Shown in pieces: positions 10,073 to 20,695 of a stretch of DNA of 64,000 nucleotides; the stretch's first letter is position 1; every line of letters starts with the position of its first letter. The notes under the pieces are model-generated. The model was not told the origin of the DNA and did no database searches. It worked only from the letters and a program-made list of their open reading frames with translations. Made by a program: the position numbers and the translations under genes. The DNA comes from Neoconidiobolus thromboides FSU 785 (taxonomy: Eukaryota; Entomophthoromycota; Entomophthoromycetes; Entomophthorales; Neoconidiobolaceae). The stretch lies in NCBI GenBank assembly GCA_025603075.1, contig MU626265.1:124001-188000 (forward strand). The letters are read 5' to 3'.

Positions 10073-11658
10073 ATGTATTTTATGAAACCCTACATCATTT
10101 GTTTTTGTATAATTTCTCATAACACCTGAATAAATGATTTAAACGTTAAATTTTTAATGTCATATTTTGATTATTTTAATAACTAATAGATATCAGATAA
10201 TTTTGTATATTTTCAGAATTATATTTTCATGTTGGATTTTTTTCAGAAGTACGTGCTTAATGCAGTGTTTATTTAAGAGAAAAAACGGCTATTAAGTAAT
10301 AAGCATTAGAAAATCTTAGAAGGAGATAAATACTTTAGAGTTGGTTGAAGTTTTTAGTCCAAACAACCCTATCTTAAGAGTCCTTTTACCCAATTTAGAT
10401 TTGTTCAATCTAAACGTAGTTAAAAAGAGTTGATTAATTAGAAAGTGTCTCCATTCGGAATTAAATAAGGAAATAAGGACTAGGTCACACTTTCCCCAAA
10501 TAGAATTTTGCAATAGTGTGTATAGACAATCTATATTACAGTTCATACTAATTCTTATGGTCTTGTTTTCAGAAATAATGCAAACAATTTAAGGTAAAGG
10601 TACAACTATCTCTATATAATTATCACCCATTTAAAATTCTAATCATCTTTGCTTTTAAACAATATATTTAAATGTTCTTTGTTTGATCATTAAATGTTTT
10701 TGTTTGTTACTTTTAGTGTCATTTATTCTATAAATTGGTATAAATGCCAGCTAGTCTAATTCTTTCTTATTAATAATAAATTTCTTATAATCAAAATCAT
10801 AAAGTCAAATAGCTAAGATGAGTAAATAAAGCCATATATTTATTCTTTACATTGTCATAATACTTATAAACAGCTTTAAATTGATTATGAATAATTTCAA
10901 CTCTTATAAGCATTTATTAATAAAATTGACGCATATTATAGACCTACTTTATTCAATTTATAAGTGATATTTCTATAAAATTTATTTTTATAAAATTAAC
11001 AAAATCTTAAATAAAAACACTTAAAAAAACAAAAAAGATATAAACATATGGGGTTGTCTGAATTAGTTTCATTATTTTATCCAATTTTTGAAAAATTTTG
11101 TATTTTAAACTTCGCTTAAAATTCTATAAAATCATATCTTTTATTAAAACAAAAGTACCCAGACACAGTTCTAAATGATTTTATTATAGTTCATACTGTA
11201 AGTTAGTTGAATTTCTACTAGATCTTAAATACATAGTCTTATAAAGCTTAATTGAGAAATATTTATTATCAACTGCTTTATAACCAACATTGTAGATTTG
11301 TTATCAAATAAATAAACTATTTTAATGTTATAATTACATTATGAATATATTGTCAAGTTAATAAATAGCTGCATGGAAGGAAGTGATTAGCCCCAAAACT
11401 ATAATTAACTATCCCTATATAGTACAATAATAGTTTTTACATATTATTGCAGTTACTTGTTCTTTGACTATTTATTAACTTAGCTATTAATAACTTAAGT
11501 AATCTTAACATTTAACAATCTATTTCTATCATTCAACAAACTACTTACTTGCTTAGTAAATATCGAAAATTTGAAATTCTCTGTTATCTTCGCAAGGTAA
11601 GCTGGGATCGATCTTTTAATTTTTCTATTTTCTATAGACTCTATAATTCTAATTGGAA
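10073..11658. other. Intergenic region downstream of P450 copy 1
   Basis: About 1.6 kb, AT-rich. It contains only a member of the second MITE subfamily (11049-11161). A 76-codon open frame near 10.3-10.5 kb on the minus strand has no recognisable relatives. Confidence 0.5.
11049..11161 (-). mobile_element. MITE subfamily B (TGGGGTTGTCTG type)
   Basis: It starts TGGGGTTGTCTGAATTAG after TA and ends AAGTACCCA, followed by GACACAG. It shares the GTTTCATTATTTT block with the main family, but its termini and centre differ. A fragment with the same start lies at 27956. It is probably a diverged relative moved by the same transposase. Confidence 0.5.
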
Positions 11659-11890
11659 CTATATCGCTCTTTTTTGATGTATCAGATACTGGATAACAAT
11701 GTAGTTTATTGTTATGTTTAATAAAATGTAAATATTCTTAATGCCCTGTATCTCTATTATTCTTTTTGTATTTTTTTTTGTTTCATACTTTTTAAAAATT
11801 ATATCTATTTTCCCATTATTAACAGTCGAGTTATTAATTCTGTTATGCTCACAAATAAAAACCTCAAATCTTGAAATTAATTGATTGATA

Positions 11891-11990
11891 TGGGGATGTA
11901 TTTTTTTGTTTAAGAATTTTACTAACAGTTTTCCCACTCAAATAGTGCTTAAAAAAGGGAAAAATAATGAAACCAAAAAAAACAGCCCCA
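11891..11990 (+). mobile_element. TGGGG-MITE inserted in the transposase-like gene
   Basis: Exactly 100 bp, TGGGGATGT to ACAGCCCCA, with TA at 11889-11890 and 11991-11992. Because it sits in a coding frame that resumes after it, this copy fixes the element ends and the 2-bp TA duplication. Confidence 0.93.
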
Positions 11991-12414
11991 TATGTTCTAT
12001 TTTACCTAACGCTTCAAAACTACTTTTCCATTTTGAAAGGTTTCCAAAATGTCCATCAACTATACTTTTTCCATGATGCTCAGCAAAAAAATTAAGACTA
12101 ACATCCAAACTACTATTTATTTTATGAATTTCTTTAAACATATAATGTAAAAACTCTTGGGATCTAAAATGATTTCCTGTATCTGCCCATATATTAATTT
12201 TTGTAAACTTTTTAAATAGAAGCTCTGTAGAGATCAAATCAATTAAACAATCTCCTGCATATGCTGAATCATGATTCAATATTTCAGATAAATAATCAAA
12301 GTAAACTTTGCCTATTGTTTTATCATCTTTTAAATATAAAACACCAAAGCCTAATACTAATATAGCTTGTTTATTATAATGATCTAGATTTATTGAATCC
12401 GGTCTTGTTCCTAT

Positions 12415-12878
12415 TGTGAAATATCGCTTTGTCAGTCCCAGAGTTAATATAGCATAACAATCGCCTAAGCTGTTGTGTTCTCGAGTTCAGAGAAAATCAA
12501 TCCCACATTCTTATTTTGATTTGCTATGAGAATTTCTAGCTCTATCCCAAAGAACATTATCTTCTCATTTTGATACTTATACTTTTCAGAGTATAAAAGA
12601 GTTTACAGAGTATAGTAGTTTGAGGCTTTTTAACTGAGTTATTTCTTGATATCTCGAACATTTAATAAAGCCACTAAGTTCTCTTAATAATATTTTACAT
12701 ATATTTTTACATTAGTATTGTCTATTCTATTTGTTTTATATAGCTTATAACCTATTACGTGGTATTCTTCATAATCCAAGTCTACCGTAGTCACATAAAC
12801 TAAGACCTTTCGACTTATAGTGTAGTCAACCCAGCAATAACTGTTCTTGACTCCAAACCCTGAGTACCAGATTTCACA
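12415..12878 (+). mobile_element. Solo-LTR-like element inserted in the transposase-like gene
   Basis: 464 bp, beginning TGTGAAATATCG and ending CCAGATTTCACA (TG...CA ends, 8-bp terminal inverted repeat TGTGAAAT). CTAT is duplicated at 12411-12414 and 12879-12882. Reading on this strand, TATAAAA at 12592-12598 is followed 66 bp later by AATAAA at 12664-12669, the order expected for U3 and R of an LTR. No internal retroelement sequence is present. The interrupted frame resumes exactly after one copy of the duplication. Confidence 0.85.
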
Positions 12879-13240
12879 CTATTTCCATATTTTGTTTAAA
12901 ATCTAAAATTACTATACAACTTTTGTTATTTAATTTTTTAATAGTTTCATTAAATGTGTTTTTTTGAGCATCAACACAGAATTTATGTAATTTGTATAAC
13001 TTTTCTTCGTTGAAAATTTCTTCTATCTCTGCTTTGTTTTTTATTGCTATATTTATTTTATTTTCGAATAACTTTTTTCTAACTGTATACTGAGCACATA
13101 TATTACATAGATCTGTTTTTCTTGCTGGATTTTTGAAATTACTTGGTATATATTTAAAGAGCGTTGACCTAGCTGCTGCTTTATCTCTTAGATCATTAAA
13201 ATATTTACTGTATATCATTCTTCTACTTTTATTTGATATA

Positions 13241-13339
13241 TGGGAGTGTTTTTTTTTACTTCATTACTTTTCCATTTTTAAACGCTATTTAAGCGGAAGA
13301 TTTGTTAGTAAAATTCTTAAACGCAAAAATACATCCCCA
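13241..13339 (-). mobile_element. TGGGG-MITE copy
   Basis: 99 bp, TGGGAGTGT to ACATCCCCA, with TA flanks. It abuts the 5' side of the broken transposase-like gene. Confidence 0.85.
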
Positions 13340-13878
13340 TATACTTATTTAAAATTGAACTTTAGCAGTTGTTGGAAATCTTTTAATTAGTCGAATCAAA
13401 ATCAAACTACTTCTAAAATTCGATTCTTTAGGAGCTTTTCCAGTTTTTCGTTATTGATTATTATAATAATAAAACTTTAATGTCCACTTTTAAAAGTATT
13501 GAAAAAGTTATAATAAATATTATTTCTTTGGAAAAAATCCACTATTATTGCTATGGAATAAGTATTTTTAAGAAAATATTATATTGAAGATGAATTTTCT
13601 TACACTAAACTTAAAGGTGAAACTATCAACAACTTTTCCTATTGATTTAAAAAGGGTTATAAGTTATCGAGTAATGGCATTGGATGAATTATTGAAGAGC
13701 GATTGTTTTGAACTATTCTAATGTTAAACATTAATAAGCTAAAAGTCCTTCTATCAAGATCTAAAGGATAGGCAATTACTACTCTTGATTAAGATTATAT
13801 ACATCAACCTCATTAGAGCATGAAGCTATGAGTATGACATCATATAAATTTAAAACAACTTTTATTTAAAAAATAATT

Positions 13879-13976
13879 TGGCAGTGTATTTTTGTGTTTA
13901 AGAATTTTACTACAATTTTTTCGTTAAATAGTACTTAAAAGATAGAAAAAGTAATGAAGCCAAAAAAGACACCCCT
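13879..13976 (+). mobile_element. TGGGG-MITE, diverged copy
   Basis: About 98 bp with a TGGCAGTGT start and a GACACCCCTA end. The centre has lost the GCGCT core (reads GTACTT). Confidence 0.7.
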
Positions 13977-14678
13977 ATATATTAAAATAAAAGATATCAA
14001 AATAAAGATAAAGTATTTTCTATCAGCTGCCTAACAGCTTGCTTTTTCACTCCATTTACAAAACAATGGATGATAATCATTAATAGAACCATAGACATAT
14101 GCCTTACCATGTAAAGATAGTAATTTTTTTATTAGCGTTTTAATATGTACCTTTAAATACTGCAAGCTTCAATTCTAATTTTTTGCTATTATGCTAAAGA
14201 GTATTTTCTCTTTCAATCAATATCTCCTAAGCTTTTTGATTAACTTCATTTTATAATACTATAGCTCAATTTCCGATAATAATATGGAATATAGACTTTT
14301 GCAATATAAAAACCCTCAGAGATTGAGGAATTATCAGTATTCATACTATTATCGAAATCTTCTAAGCTCTTCTCTGGTTGAGGTTCCATGGCCTTGTTGA
14401 TAATATTATAAATCAAGTAAGTGAGTCTTAAAATCCTAAGAAAGTAAAGGAACCCCTTTAGTTACATGAATGCAACCTGTGTGAATGATTATTTTTAATA
14501 AACTAGTAGATAGTTTTAAACTGTCCATGGTAAACTAATTTGAAATTAGGATGCAGTTGTTTAGTCTTTTCTATACACTTTTTAGACTTAATTACTTATA
14601 GCTTTTTAATTAAATCTATTTCAACTTTAAAATTGATTTTGTATCAGTCTTTTTAGCAGATGTTTCAGTGAAACAGCT

Positions 14679-14777
14679 TGAGACTGTTTTTTTTGGTTTC
14701 ATTATTTTTCCATTTTTTAAGCACTATTTGAGTGGAAAGGTTGTAGTAAAATTCTTAAACAAAAAAATCCATCCCCG
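14679..14777 (-). mobile_element. TGGGG-MITE copy
   Basis: About 99 bp, TGAGACTGT to CCATCCCCG. The core reads AAGCACTATTTGAGTGGAAAG. The flanks show no clear duplication. Confidence 0.75.
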
Positions 14778-15167
14778 TTTAGTACTTGTCTCTATCTAAC
14801 CAAAATTATTAATTATTATAATGAAGTGGATTATAGCCTAATATTAACCCTACTTATTTTCCAATAGTACTATGAATACTTAGTTATTTATAGTTACTAT
14901 AATTAATGAAATTGATTGATATTTGTAATCGTAGTTTGTAAAATTTATTATAATATAACGCTCTATATATTCTTTAGTCAAATAATTTTTGATAAAGAAG
15001 CACCATTAAATAAAGGATTCTTTTTAAAAGACCTCAATCATGAATTAATTTCTTGGGAAAAAAAACCGCTAGTTAGTTTATGGTACAAATGTACTGACAT
15101 TAACTTTAAAGCTAGTAGGGCCTTAGTCAATGATAGTCCTAAGTTAACACTAAATCAAAGACTCCAC

Positions 15168-15209
15168 CTCAGTGCAAAGGATTCTATAAATCTAATTCTT
15201 TGCACTGAG
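15168..15209. repeat. Perfect 12-bp hairpin, arms extendable
   Basis: CTCAGTGCAAAG (15168-15179) pairs perfectly with CTTTGCACTGAG (15198-15209). Four more positions toward the loop pair with one mismatch. Outside the stem the flanks still show weak complementarity (ACTAAATC against GGTTAGTTT), suggesting an eroded foldback element. Confidence 0.65.
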
Positions 15210-15595
15210 AGACCATTGGTTAGTTTAAACTCAAAGTTCGACTTTTCTTTAGTTTTAATTTTAGCAAAAGCTCCGTTATACATAAAATGCTATAAAGGTG
15301 ATTACTAATCTTAAATAAGCTTCATATAGGAGCATTTTTTTTGTCTGGTATTTGGTATGTATTTTTTCAGGTTTTATATTATATAAAAATAAATAAAAAA
15401 GTTAAGCCGAAAATTTTTATTTCAATATGGATAAATTTAAAGCCATGGCTAAAATTTAATAAAAAAATAACAAATTTTTCATAACATTTGAACCTAATTT
15501 ATAACTTTTATAAAGCAAAACTGGGAAAACGTTGAGCCTTAAATTTAAAATAAGCCCTATCTATCAACTGCATAAGATAGATTAGAAATATTAAA

Positions 15596-15691
15596 CGAGG
15601 ACGTATTTTTATTTAAGAATTTTACTGACAATCTTGCTACTAAAATAACGCTTAAAAATGTAAAAAGTGATGAAACTAAAAAATATCCTCA
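15596..15691 (+). mobile_element. TGGGG-MITE in the promoter of P450 copy 2
   Basis: About 96 bp, degenerate at both ends (CGAGGACGT start, TATCCTCA end). It ends 42 bp before the TATA box of P450 copy 2. Copy 1 has no MITE at the corresponding place. Confidence 0.72.
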
Positions 15692-15733
15692 AACTCTCTA
15701 CAGTTTATGATAATTTAATGCTACAATTTGAAG

Positions 15734-15740
15734 TATAAAA
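15734..15740 (+). promoter_or_regulatory. TATA box of P450 gene 2
   Basis: TATAAAA lies 42 bp upstream of the ATG within TTTGAAGTATAAAA, a block shared with P450 copy 1. The leader AATAAACCAAAAA before the ATG is also shared. Confidence 0.65.
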
Positions 15741-15775
15741 AAAGGACTTGGACCCCCTAGAAAATAAACCAAAAA

Positions 15776-17358
15776 ATGATTTTTTATATCTTACTATTCT
15801 TTATACCTTTATTTTTCTACAGTTATCTTAAACTTCAACCAGATAAAAATGTAGCTCAGTTACCTCGTGTGAGCCCATTATTGATACTATATCATGTATT
15901 AATTGGGACCCCTGCACAGTTGAGAGAGAAGTTAATACTACTCCCTTCTTTTTCTAAGAGTCGCTTCATAAACGTATTTTTGGGCCAATGGTATGTATTT
16001 GTAAAAGACGCAGAAATTATCAAAAAAATACTCCTTGATGATGAAACTTTTGTAAAAACTAAAATAAGTGAAATGATGAATGATTTTGGGCTATTTGGAA
16101 CAAATTTTGCTGAAGAACCAGATAAAGGAGTATGGAAATCACATAGAAAAATAATCAATCCAGCATTTAAAAGAGGGTGGGATCTAGGAGCTTTTGTAAC
16201 TGTAGCAAATAAAATTTGTGATATAGCTCAAAATGCTGTCAACCAAGAGATTGAGGTTTTGGAAGTCTTTAAAGCTGCAACCTTAGATAGTTTAGGATTA
16301 AGTATCCTTGGCATTGACTTTAACTCCATCAATAATTCGGATAACCAGATAGCTTATTTGTATAATAAGATTAGTGATGGTATTTTAAGCCCTTTATTTT
16401 ACATATTTCCTTTTTTGGATTACTTTCCATTTACATCAAGAATGAAATTATATGATGATACTGCTAAACTTCGTAACTATATAAAGAAGTTGATTGATGC
16501 TGAGAGGGAAAGATTGAGTGTATCTGGTAGTGACAAACAAGGGACTAATGTGTTATCATTAATGGTACAATCTTCTGATAGTGGATCGGAAGGGCTTACT
16601 AATGAAATGATTATAGTAATTCTTATTTTTAAATTACGATAATTTTGTTTTATATTTTTTGTACTTTAGGATGATACTATCGTATTTATTATCGCTGGAC
16701 ATGACACCACTGCCCATACATTAGCTTCAGCTGTATATTATTTAGCTAGATATCCAGTAATGATAAATATAAGAAAATAAGTGTAATACTAATAAATAAC
16801 TAGGAAATCCAACAAAAAGTGAGACAAGAAATAAAAAAATTGCTGGGACCAAAAAGCACGTTAGAAGAATTAATTTCAAACCATACTATTTTAAATGAGA
16901 CTGTTTATTTAGAGTCTGTAATTTATGAAACTATGAGAACTATACCAGCAATACCTATACTCAATCGTAAACTAAGTCGACCTGTTACCTTGGAAAACAA
17001 TCTATTACTAAATACCGGTCAAGAAATGACGCTACATGTAGGACTTGCAATGAAGGACCCAACTTTATTCAAAAACCCAGAAGAATTTCAACCCGAACGC
17101 TTTTTAATAGCTGAAGATAATCAAACTAAAATTGATAAAAAAATGACCAACTTGTTACTTAATTTTGGTTATGGTACTAGAATGTGTATGGGCAATCAGT
17201 TCTCTTTGTTGGAGCAAAAAGTGTTTTTAATTGCTTTGGTTCATAATTTCAATATTACTTTGCCAGAAAACTCCCCACATCATGACCATCCTATCTTACC
17301 ACCTGCTTTTACTTTACATAGTCCTCAAGATTTAAAGGTTAAGTTCACTAAACTCTGA
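15776..17358 (+). CDS. Cytochrome P450 monooxygenase (copy 2)
   Basis: Exons 15776-16615, 16670-16756 and 16804-17358 join to 493 aa. An N-terminal membrane anchor is followed by the C-helix WKSHRK (WxxxR present). The I-helix motif AGHDTTA is in exon 2, ExxR is in IYETMRTIP, and the PERF segment is FQPERF. The heme loop is FGYGTRMCMG with the Cys ligand. It is a close paralogue of the copy 7 kb upstream: nearly identical around PERF and the heme loop, more diverged in the N-terminal and substrate-recognition regions. That pattern fits a fairly recent duplication with specialisation. All catalytic signatures are intact, so both copies look functional. The substrate is unknown. Confidence 0.95.
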
Positions 17359-17507
17359 GTATACCTTATAAATCCCCTACATCATTCTTATTCTATGTAG
17401 CGGTTTTTTATAAGGCCTGAATAAATCATTTAAGCACTAAATTTCTAATATTGTTTTTTAACTATTTTAATGACTAATGATTACTATTTTGCTTTAATAT
17501 TTAAACG

Positions 17508-17601
17508 TGAGGATGTATTTTTTAAGAATTTTACTAACGATCTTTCTGCTCAAATAGCGCTTAAAAAATGGAAAAAATGATGAGATAAAAAAACATCACC
17601 A
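17508..17601 (+). mobile_element. TGGGG-MITE copy
   Basis: 94 bp, TGAGGATGT to ACATCACCA. The AGCGCTTAAAAAATGG core is intact. No matching 2-bp duplication remains. Confidence 0.8.
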
Positions 17602-17747
17602 CATGAGAGTGAGCGTTTATTACAGTTGATAGCGTTGTAGGCTAAAAGAGTTAAAATTAATTCGGATTTCATTTTATTATTTTTTATAATGAATTTTGTT
17701 GATATATCCTTTGTTTATATATATTATGAATTTTGTAAATTATCATA

Positions 17748-17846
17748 TGTGGATGTTTTTTTTGGTTTCATTACTTTTTCTATTTTTAAGCGCTATTTGA
17801 GCAGAAAGACCGTTAGTAGAATTCTTAAACGAAAAATATATCCACA
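17748..17846 (-). mobile_element. TGGGG-MITE copy
   Basis: 99 bp, TGTGGATGT to ATATCCACA with TA on both sides. The change G-to-T at position 3 is mirrored in the opposite end (CCACA), so the terminal repeats changed together. It faces the previous copy across 146 bp. Confidence 0.82.
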
Positions 17847-18551
17847 TAAATTAATTTGGACTATTTTTATAAAAACGTAAAAATGTTACAAAGAGTAAAT
17901 GCTACTGCTTCTCAAAACTAAACAAATTTTTAATTACTTTGGTAATTGCTTGCGTTATTTGGATAATTTACAGTGCTCCTAATAAACTATACTACAAATT
18001 CATTTACAATCCTCTTCCTATAGCTGTAATAGTCCTTGAATGGGAAGGACTCTTCCTAAAAGAGTACCAATTCATGCAACATCACATCAACCTCTTCAAA
18101 GAATAAAAACAAGTCCTTCGTGTAACTAATCGGGTTTATTTAGTAAATCTAATTCTATCTATTCCTAACTCGGACTAATGCCCTCACTTTTATCATCTAT
18201 ATCTTACTTTTTCTAAATTTTCCATATGTTAAATAAACCAAACCCTCTGTATGAATGAATAATATAAATAGATAGTTTATATTGCATCAGATCTAAAAAT
18301 AAAATTACAATATTAATAGTTTTTTTATTCGTTTAAAAAGCCTATTAACTACAATTTAATGATGTAATAAAATATTAAAAATGGTTGTTTTAAATATTAT
18401 AAATTAAATTGTAGTGAACTAAGTATATTTTTAATTAGATTTTAGAGATAATTAATTGCTAATCTTGTATAAAAACCAAAAGAATCAAAGCATTCAAACA
18501 ATTTTAGATATATTTTAGCAATTGGGGGTAGTTTTGTATTTTTTTAAATGT

Positions 18552-19014
18552 TGTGAAATCTGGTACTCAGGGTTTGGAGTCAAGAACAGCTATTGCTGGA
18601 TTGACTACTCTATAAGTCGAAAGGTCTTAGTTTATGTGACTAAGATAGACTTGGATTATGAGGAATAGCACGTAATAGGTTACAAACTATATAAGACAGA
18701 TATAATAGACAATACTAATGTAAATCTACGTAAAATACCATTAAGTAAACTTAGTGGCTTTATTAAATGTTCGAGATATCAAGAAATAATTTAGTTAAAA
18801 AGCCTCGAACTACTATACTCTGTAAACTCTTTTATACTCTGAAAAGTATAAATATCAAAATGAGAAGATAATGTTCTTTGGGATGGAGCTAGAAATCCTC
18901 ATAGCAAATCAAACTAAGAATGTGGGATTGATTTTCTCTGAACTCGAGAACACAACAGCTTAGGCGATTGTTATGCTATAATTAACTATGGGACTAACAA
19001 AGCGATATTTCACA
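18552..19014 (-). mobile_element. Solo-LTR-like element
   Basis: 463 bp with TGTGAAATCTGG at the left and CGATATTTCACA at the right. ATGT is duplicated at 18548-18551 and 19015-19018. The inferred transcription sense (TATAAAA then AATAAA) reads on the minus strand. Full length and close to the copy at 12415. Confidence 0.85.
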
Positions 19015-20695
19015 ATGTAATTTTTATTTTTGTAGAATTATTGTCAAGTAAAATTGTCCCTTAAAATGAAATACTAGTTTTGCACAAAAAAATAATGTTT
19101 TTAGCAATTTGTTAATTAAATGAAGATAGATTTACCTATTTAAAATGTATTTATTACATTGTCAGTTCATTGTATATTAGTTTTCCCTTTAGTTATATTA
19201 TTTTTAAGAAATGATACTATATAAATCAAATTGTTTATTGATTAATAAAAGATAGTAGCTGATAACAAAACTTATTTTTAACATAAATTCAAGAGAGTAT
19301 AATATAACAAAATAAATAGCAGCTATGATAATATAAATTGAACTTCCATGTTTTTTTGTTTAACATTTATAACATAAATAGTAGCTTTTTAACAGGACGT
19401 TTCAAATACATTTAATTATATGACTATAATATTCGAAAATTGAATTTATGGATAAATCAAATCCTATCAATGTATACTTTTTATGTTTACAGCTAAGAAA
19501 AAAAAAAGATATATAAAGAGAAGCTTTTCTGCCATATTAAAATTGAAGAATACTTTTGATTGCTTTTAGATAGTAACTCTTTTACTCTTTCTTATGGCTT
19601 GATACTATTTTCCTTTGGTTCTTTGGGCATTCTGGTGCTAAAATTATTTGCTGTTTGCTTGGTTTCTAGCCTCTTGTTATAACTTTCTATGCTTGCTAAG
19701 TTACTTGGTCAATCCAACACATAATTCTTATACTTTAATTTTATTAGCATGTTTAACATAACATCTTTCACTTTTAATTTACTTAAACTGCTTCCTATAT
19801 AGTCCCTTTACTCACACTTTATTTAATGCATTTAACGTATACTTATTATATTTATAGCTCCTTTGGTGTTCCAATATAAAGTCTTGTTCTTTAAAATTTA
19901 CCAGCATACTGATTGCCTAACTTCAAGACTATTGCTCTTTGGCATATGCATGATACCCAGTAAAAAAATATAGACTGCTATCCTATCCTTATCAAGTAGT
20001 CTAGAACTAATTTGGTCTTTTGTTTTGAGGTGAACTCGAATTTTTCCAGGAAAAAACCTGGTCAAATAGTATAAATCTTTTATATCAAAGTCAAATATTG
20101 ATACTGTATTTTATCAGGAAAAAAACATGGTAAAATCCTAAAATTCTAACCAGACAACGGAGTTAAATCTTGGCGAATCTAATTTATTCAGGGGGAAAAC
20201 CTGGTTATAAACTAAAATTCTAGCCAGACATTGGAAGTTAAACCTTGATGTCCATATGTATAATAAAATTAATAGTCTTTAGCAATATTTTTAAATATAT
20301 TTTTAGCTTTTGTCGGATAGATGAAAAATAAGTTGGCTAAACTCCCCACCTAAAAAATCTAAAATTAATAAACATAAAGTAAAAATAATTTAATAATATT
20401 TATATTTCTTACTTTGATTGTAGTATTTTAACTGAATAAACTGGTAATTTAATGTGAAGTAATAACTTTTGCATGATAATCATGATTAAACAATAGATAC
20501 AAGATGTTGCTAGATTTTTAACAATTTACTTTGTATCTGTTAAAATTTATTTGGTAATGTTTTTATTTAGAAGCAAAGTTTGCATCAATTCGACTAATAG
20601 AATATGACATTATTAACAGTTCAAATCAATTTTATTTTGAACTATAAATCAGGAGTTATAGATTAAATTAAGTTTCTTTTTTACTTTATTTTAAA
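19015..20695. other. Intergenic region, decayed sequence and a short tandem repeat
   Basis: About 1.7 kb. The only structure I see is the CAGG/CCTG repeat at 20046-20255. No gene, MITE or RNA is recognised. Confidence 0.5.
20046..20255. repeat. Diverged tandem repeat built around a CCAGG-N6-CCTGG hairpin
   Basis: Three spaced copies of a small palindrome occur: CCAGGAAAAAACCTGG at 20046, TCAGGAAAAAAACATGG at 20114 and TCAGGGGGAAAACCTGG near 20188. The last two are each followed by CTAAAATTCTAACCAGACA-like sequence and GGAGTTAAATCTTG-like sequence. The unit is about 70-75 bp. Confidence 0.6.

Larger units (their letters stand above)
11659..13240 (-). pseudogene. DDE-type transposase-like gene broken by an LTR-like element and a MITE
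   Basis: Coding blocks on the minus strand are 13218-12879, 12410-11991 and 11888-11659. The first junction holds a 464-bp LTR-like element with CTAT duplications, the second a 100-bp MITE with TA duplications. Leaving out each insert plus one duplication keeps one frame of exactly 330 codons. Visible features in order are a zinc-binding pattern CNIC...HKFC, then ILDFKQN, ADTGNHF, and EHHGKSIVDGHFGNLSKW. These resemble the D, D and HGKxxxDG blocks of a DDE-superfamily transposase-derived family. Upstream of 13240 a third MITE lies beside the gene, and the frame beyond it closes quickly, so the true 5' end is lost or in another exon. Family naming is inference; the interruptions are directly visible. 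Confidence 0.75.
13340..15733. other. Repeat-rich intergenic region between the P450 genes
   Basis: About 2.4 kb holding three MITE copies (13879, 14679 and 15596) and a strong hairpin at 15168. A 130-codon open frame at 14.9-15.3 kb spans the hairpin and has no recognised domain, so it is not called as a gene. Confidence 0.55.
17359..18551. other. Intergenic region with two MITEs
   Basis: About 1.2 kb between P450 copy 2 and a solo LTR-like element, with MITEs at 17508 and 17748. The open frame at 17.7-17.9 kb runs through MITE sequence and is not a gene. Confidence 0.55.

Noticed and set aside
10316-10546. 76-codon open frame on the - strand
   Set aside because: Not recognised, no supporting context; could be a remnant but nothing to name.
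14916-15308. 130-codon open frame on the + strand
   Set aside because: It runs across a strong hairpin and shows no domain. A real gene cannot be excluded but is not supported.
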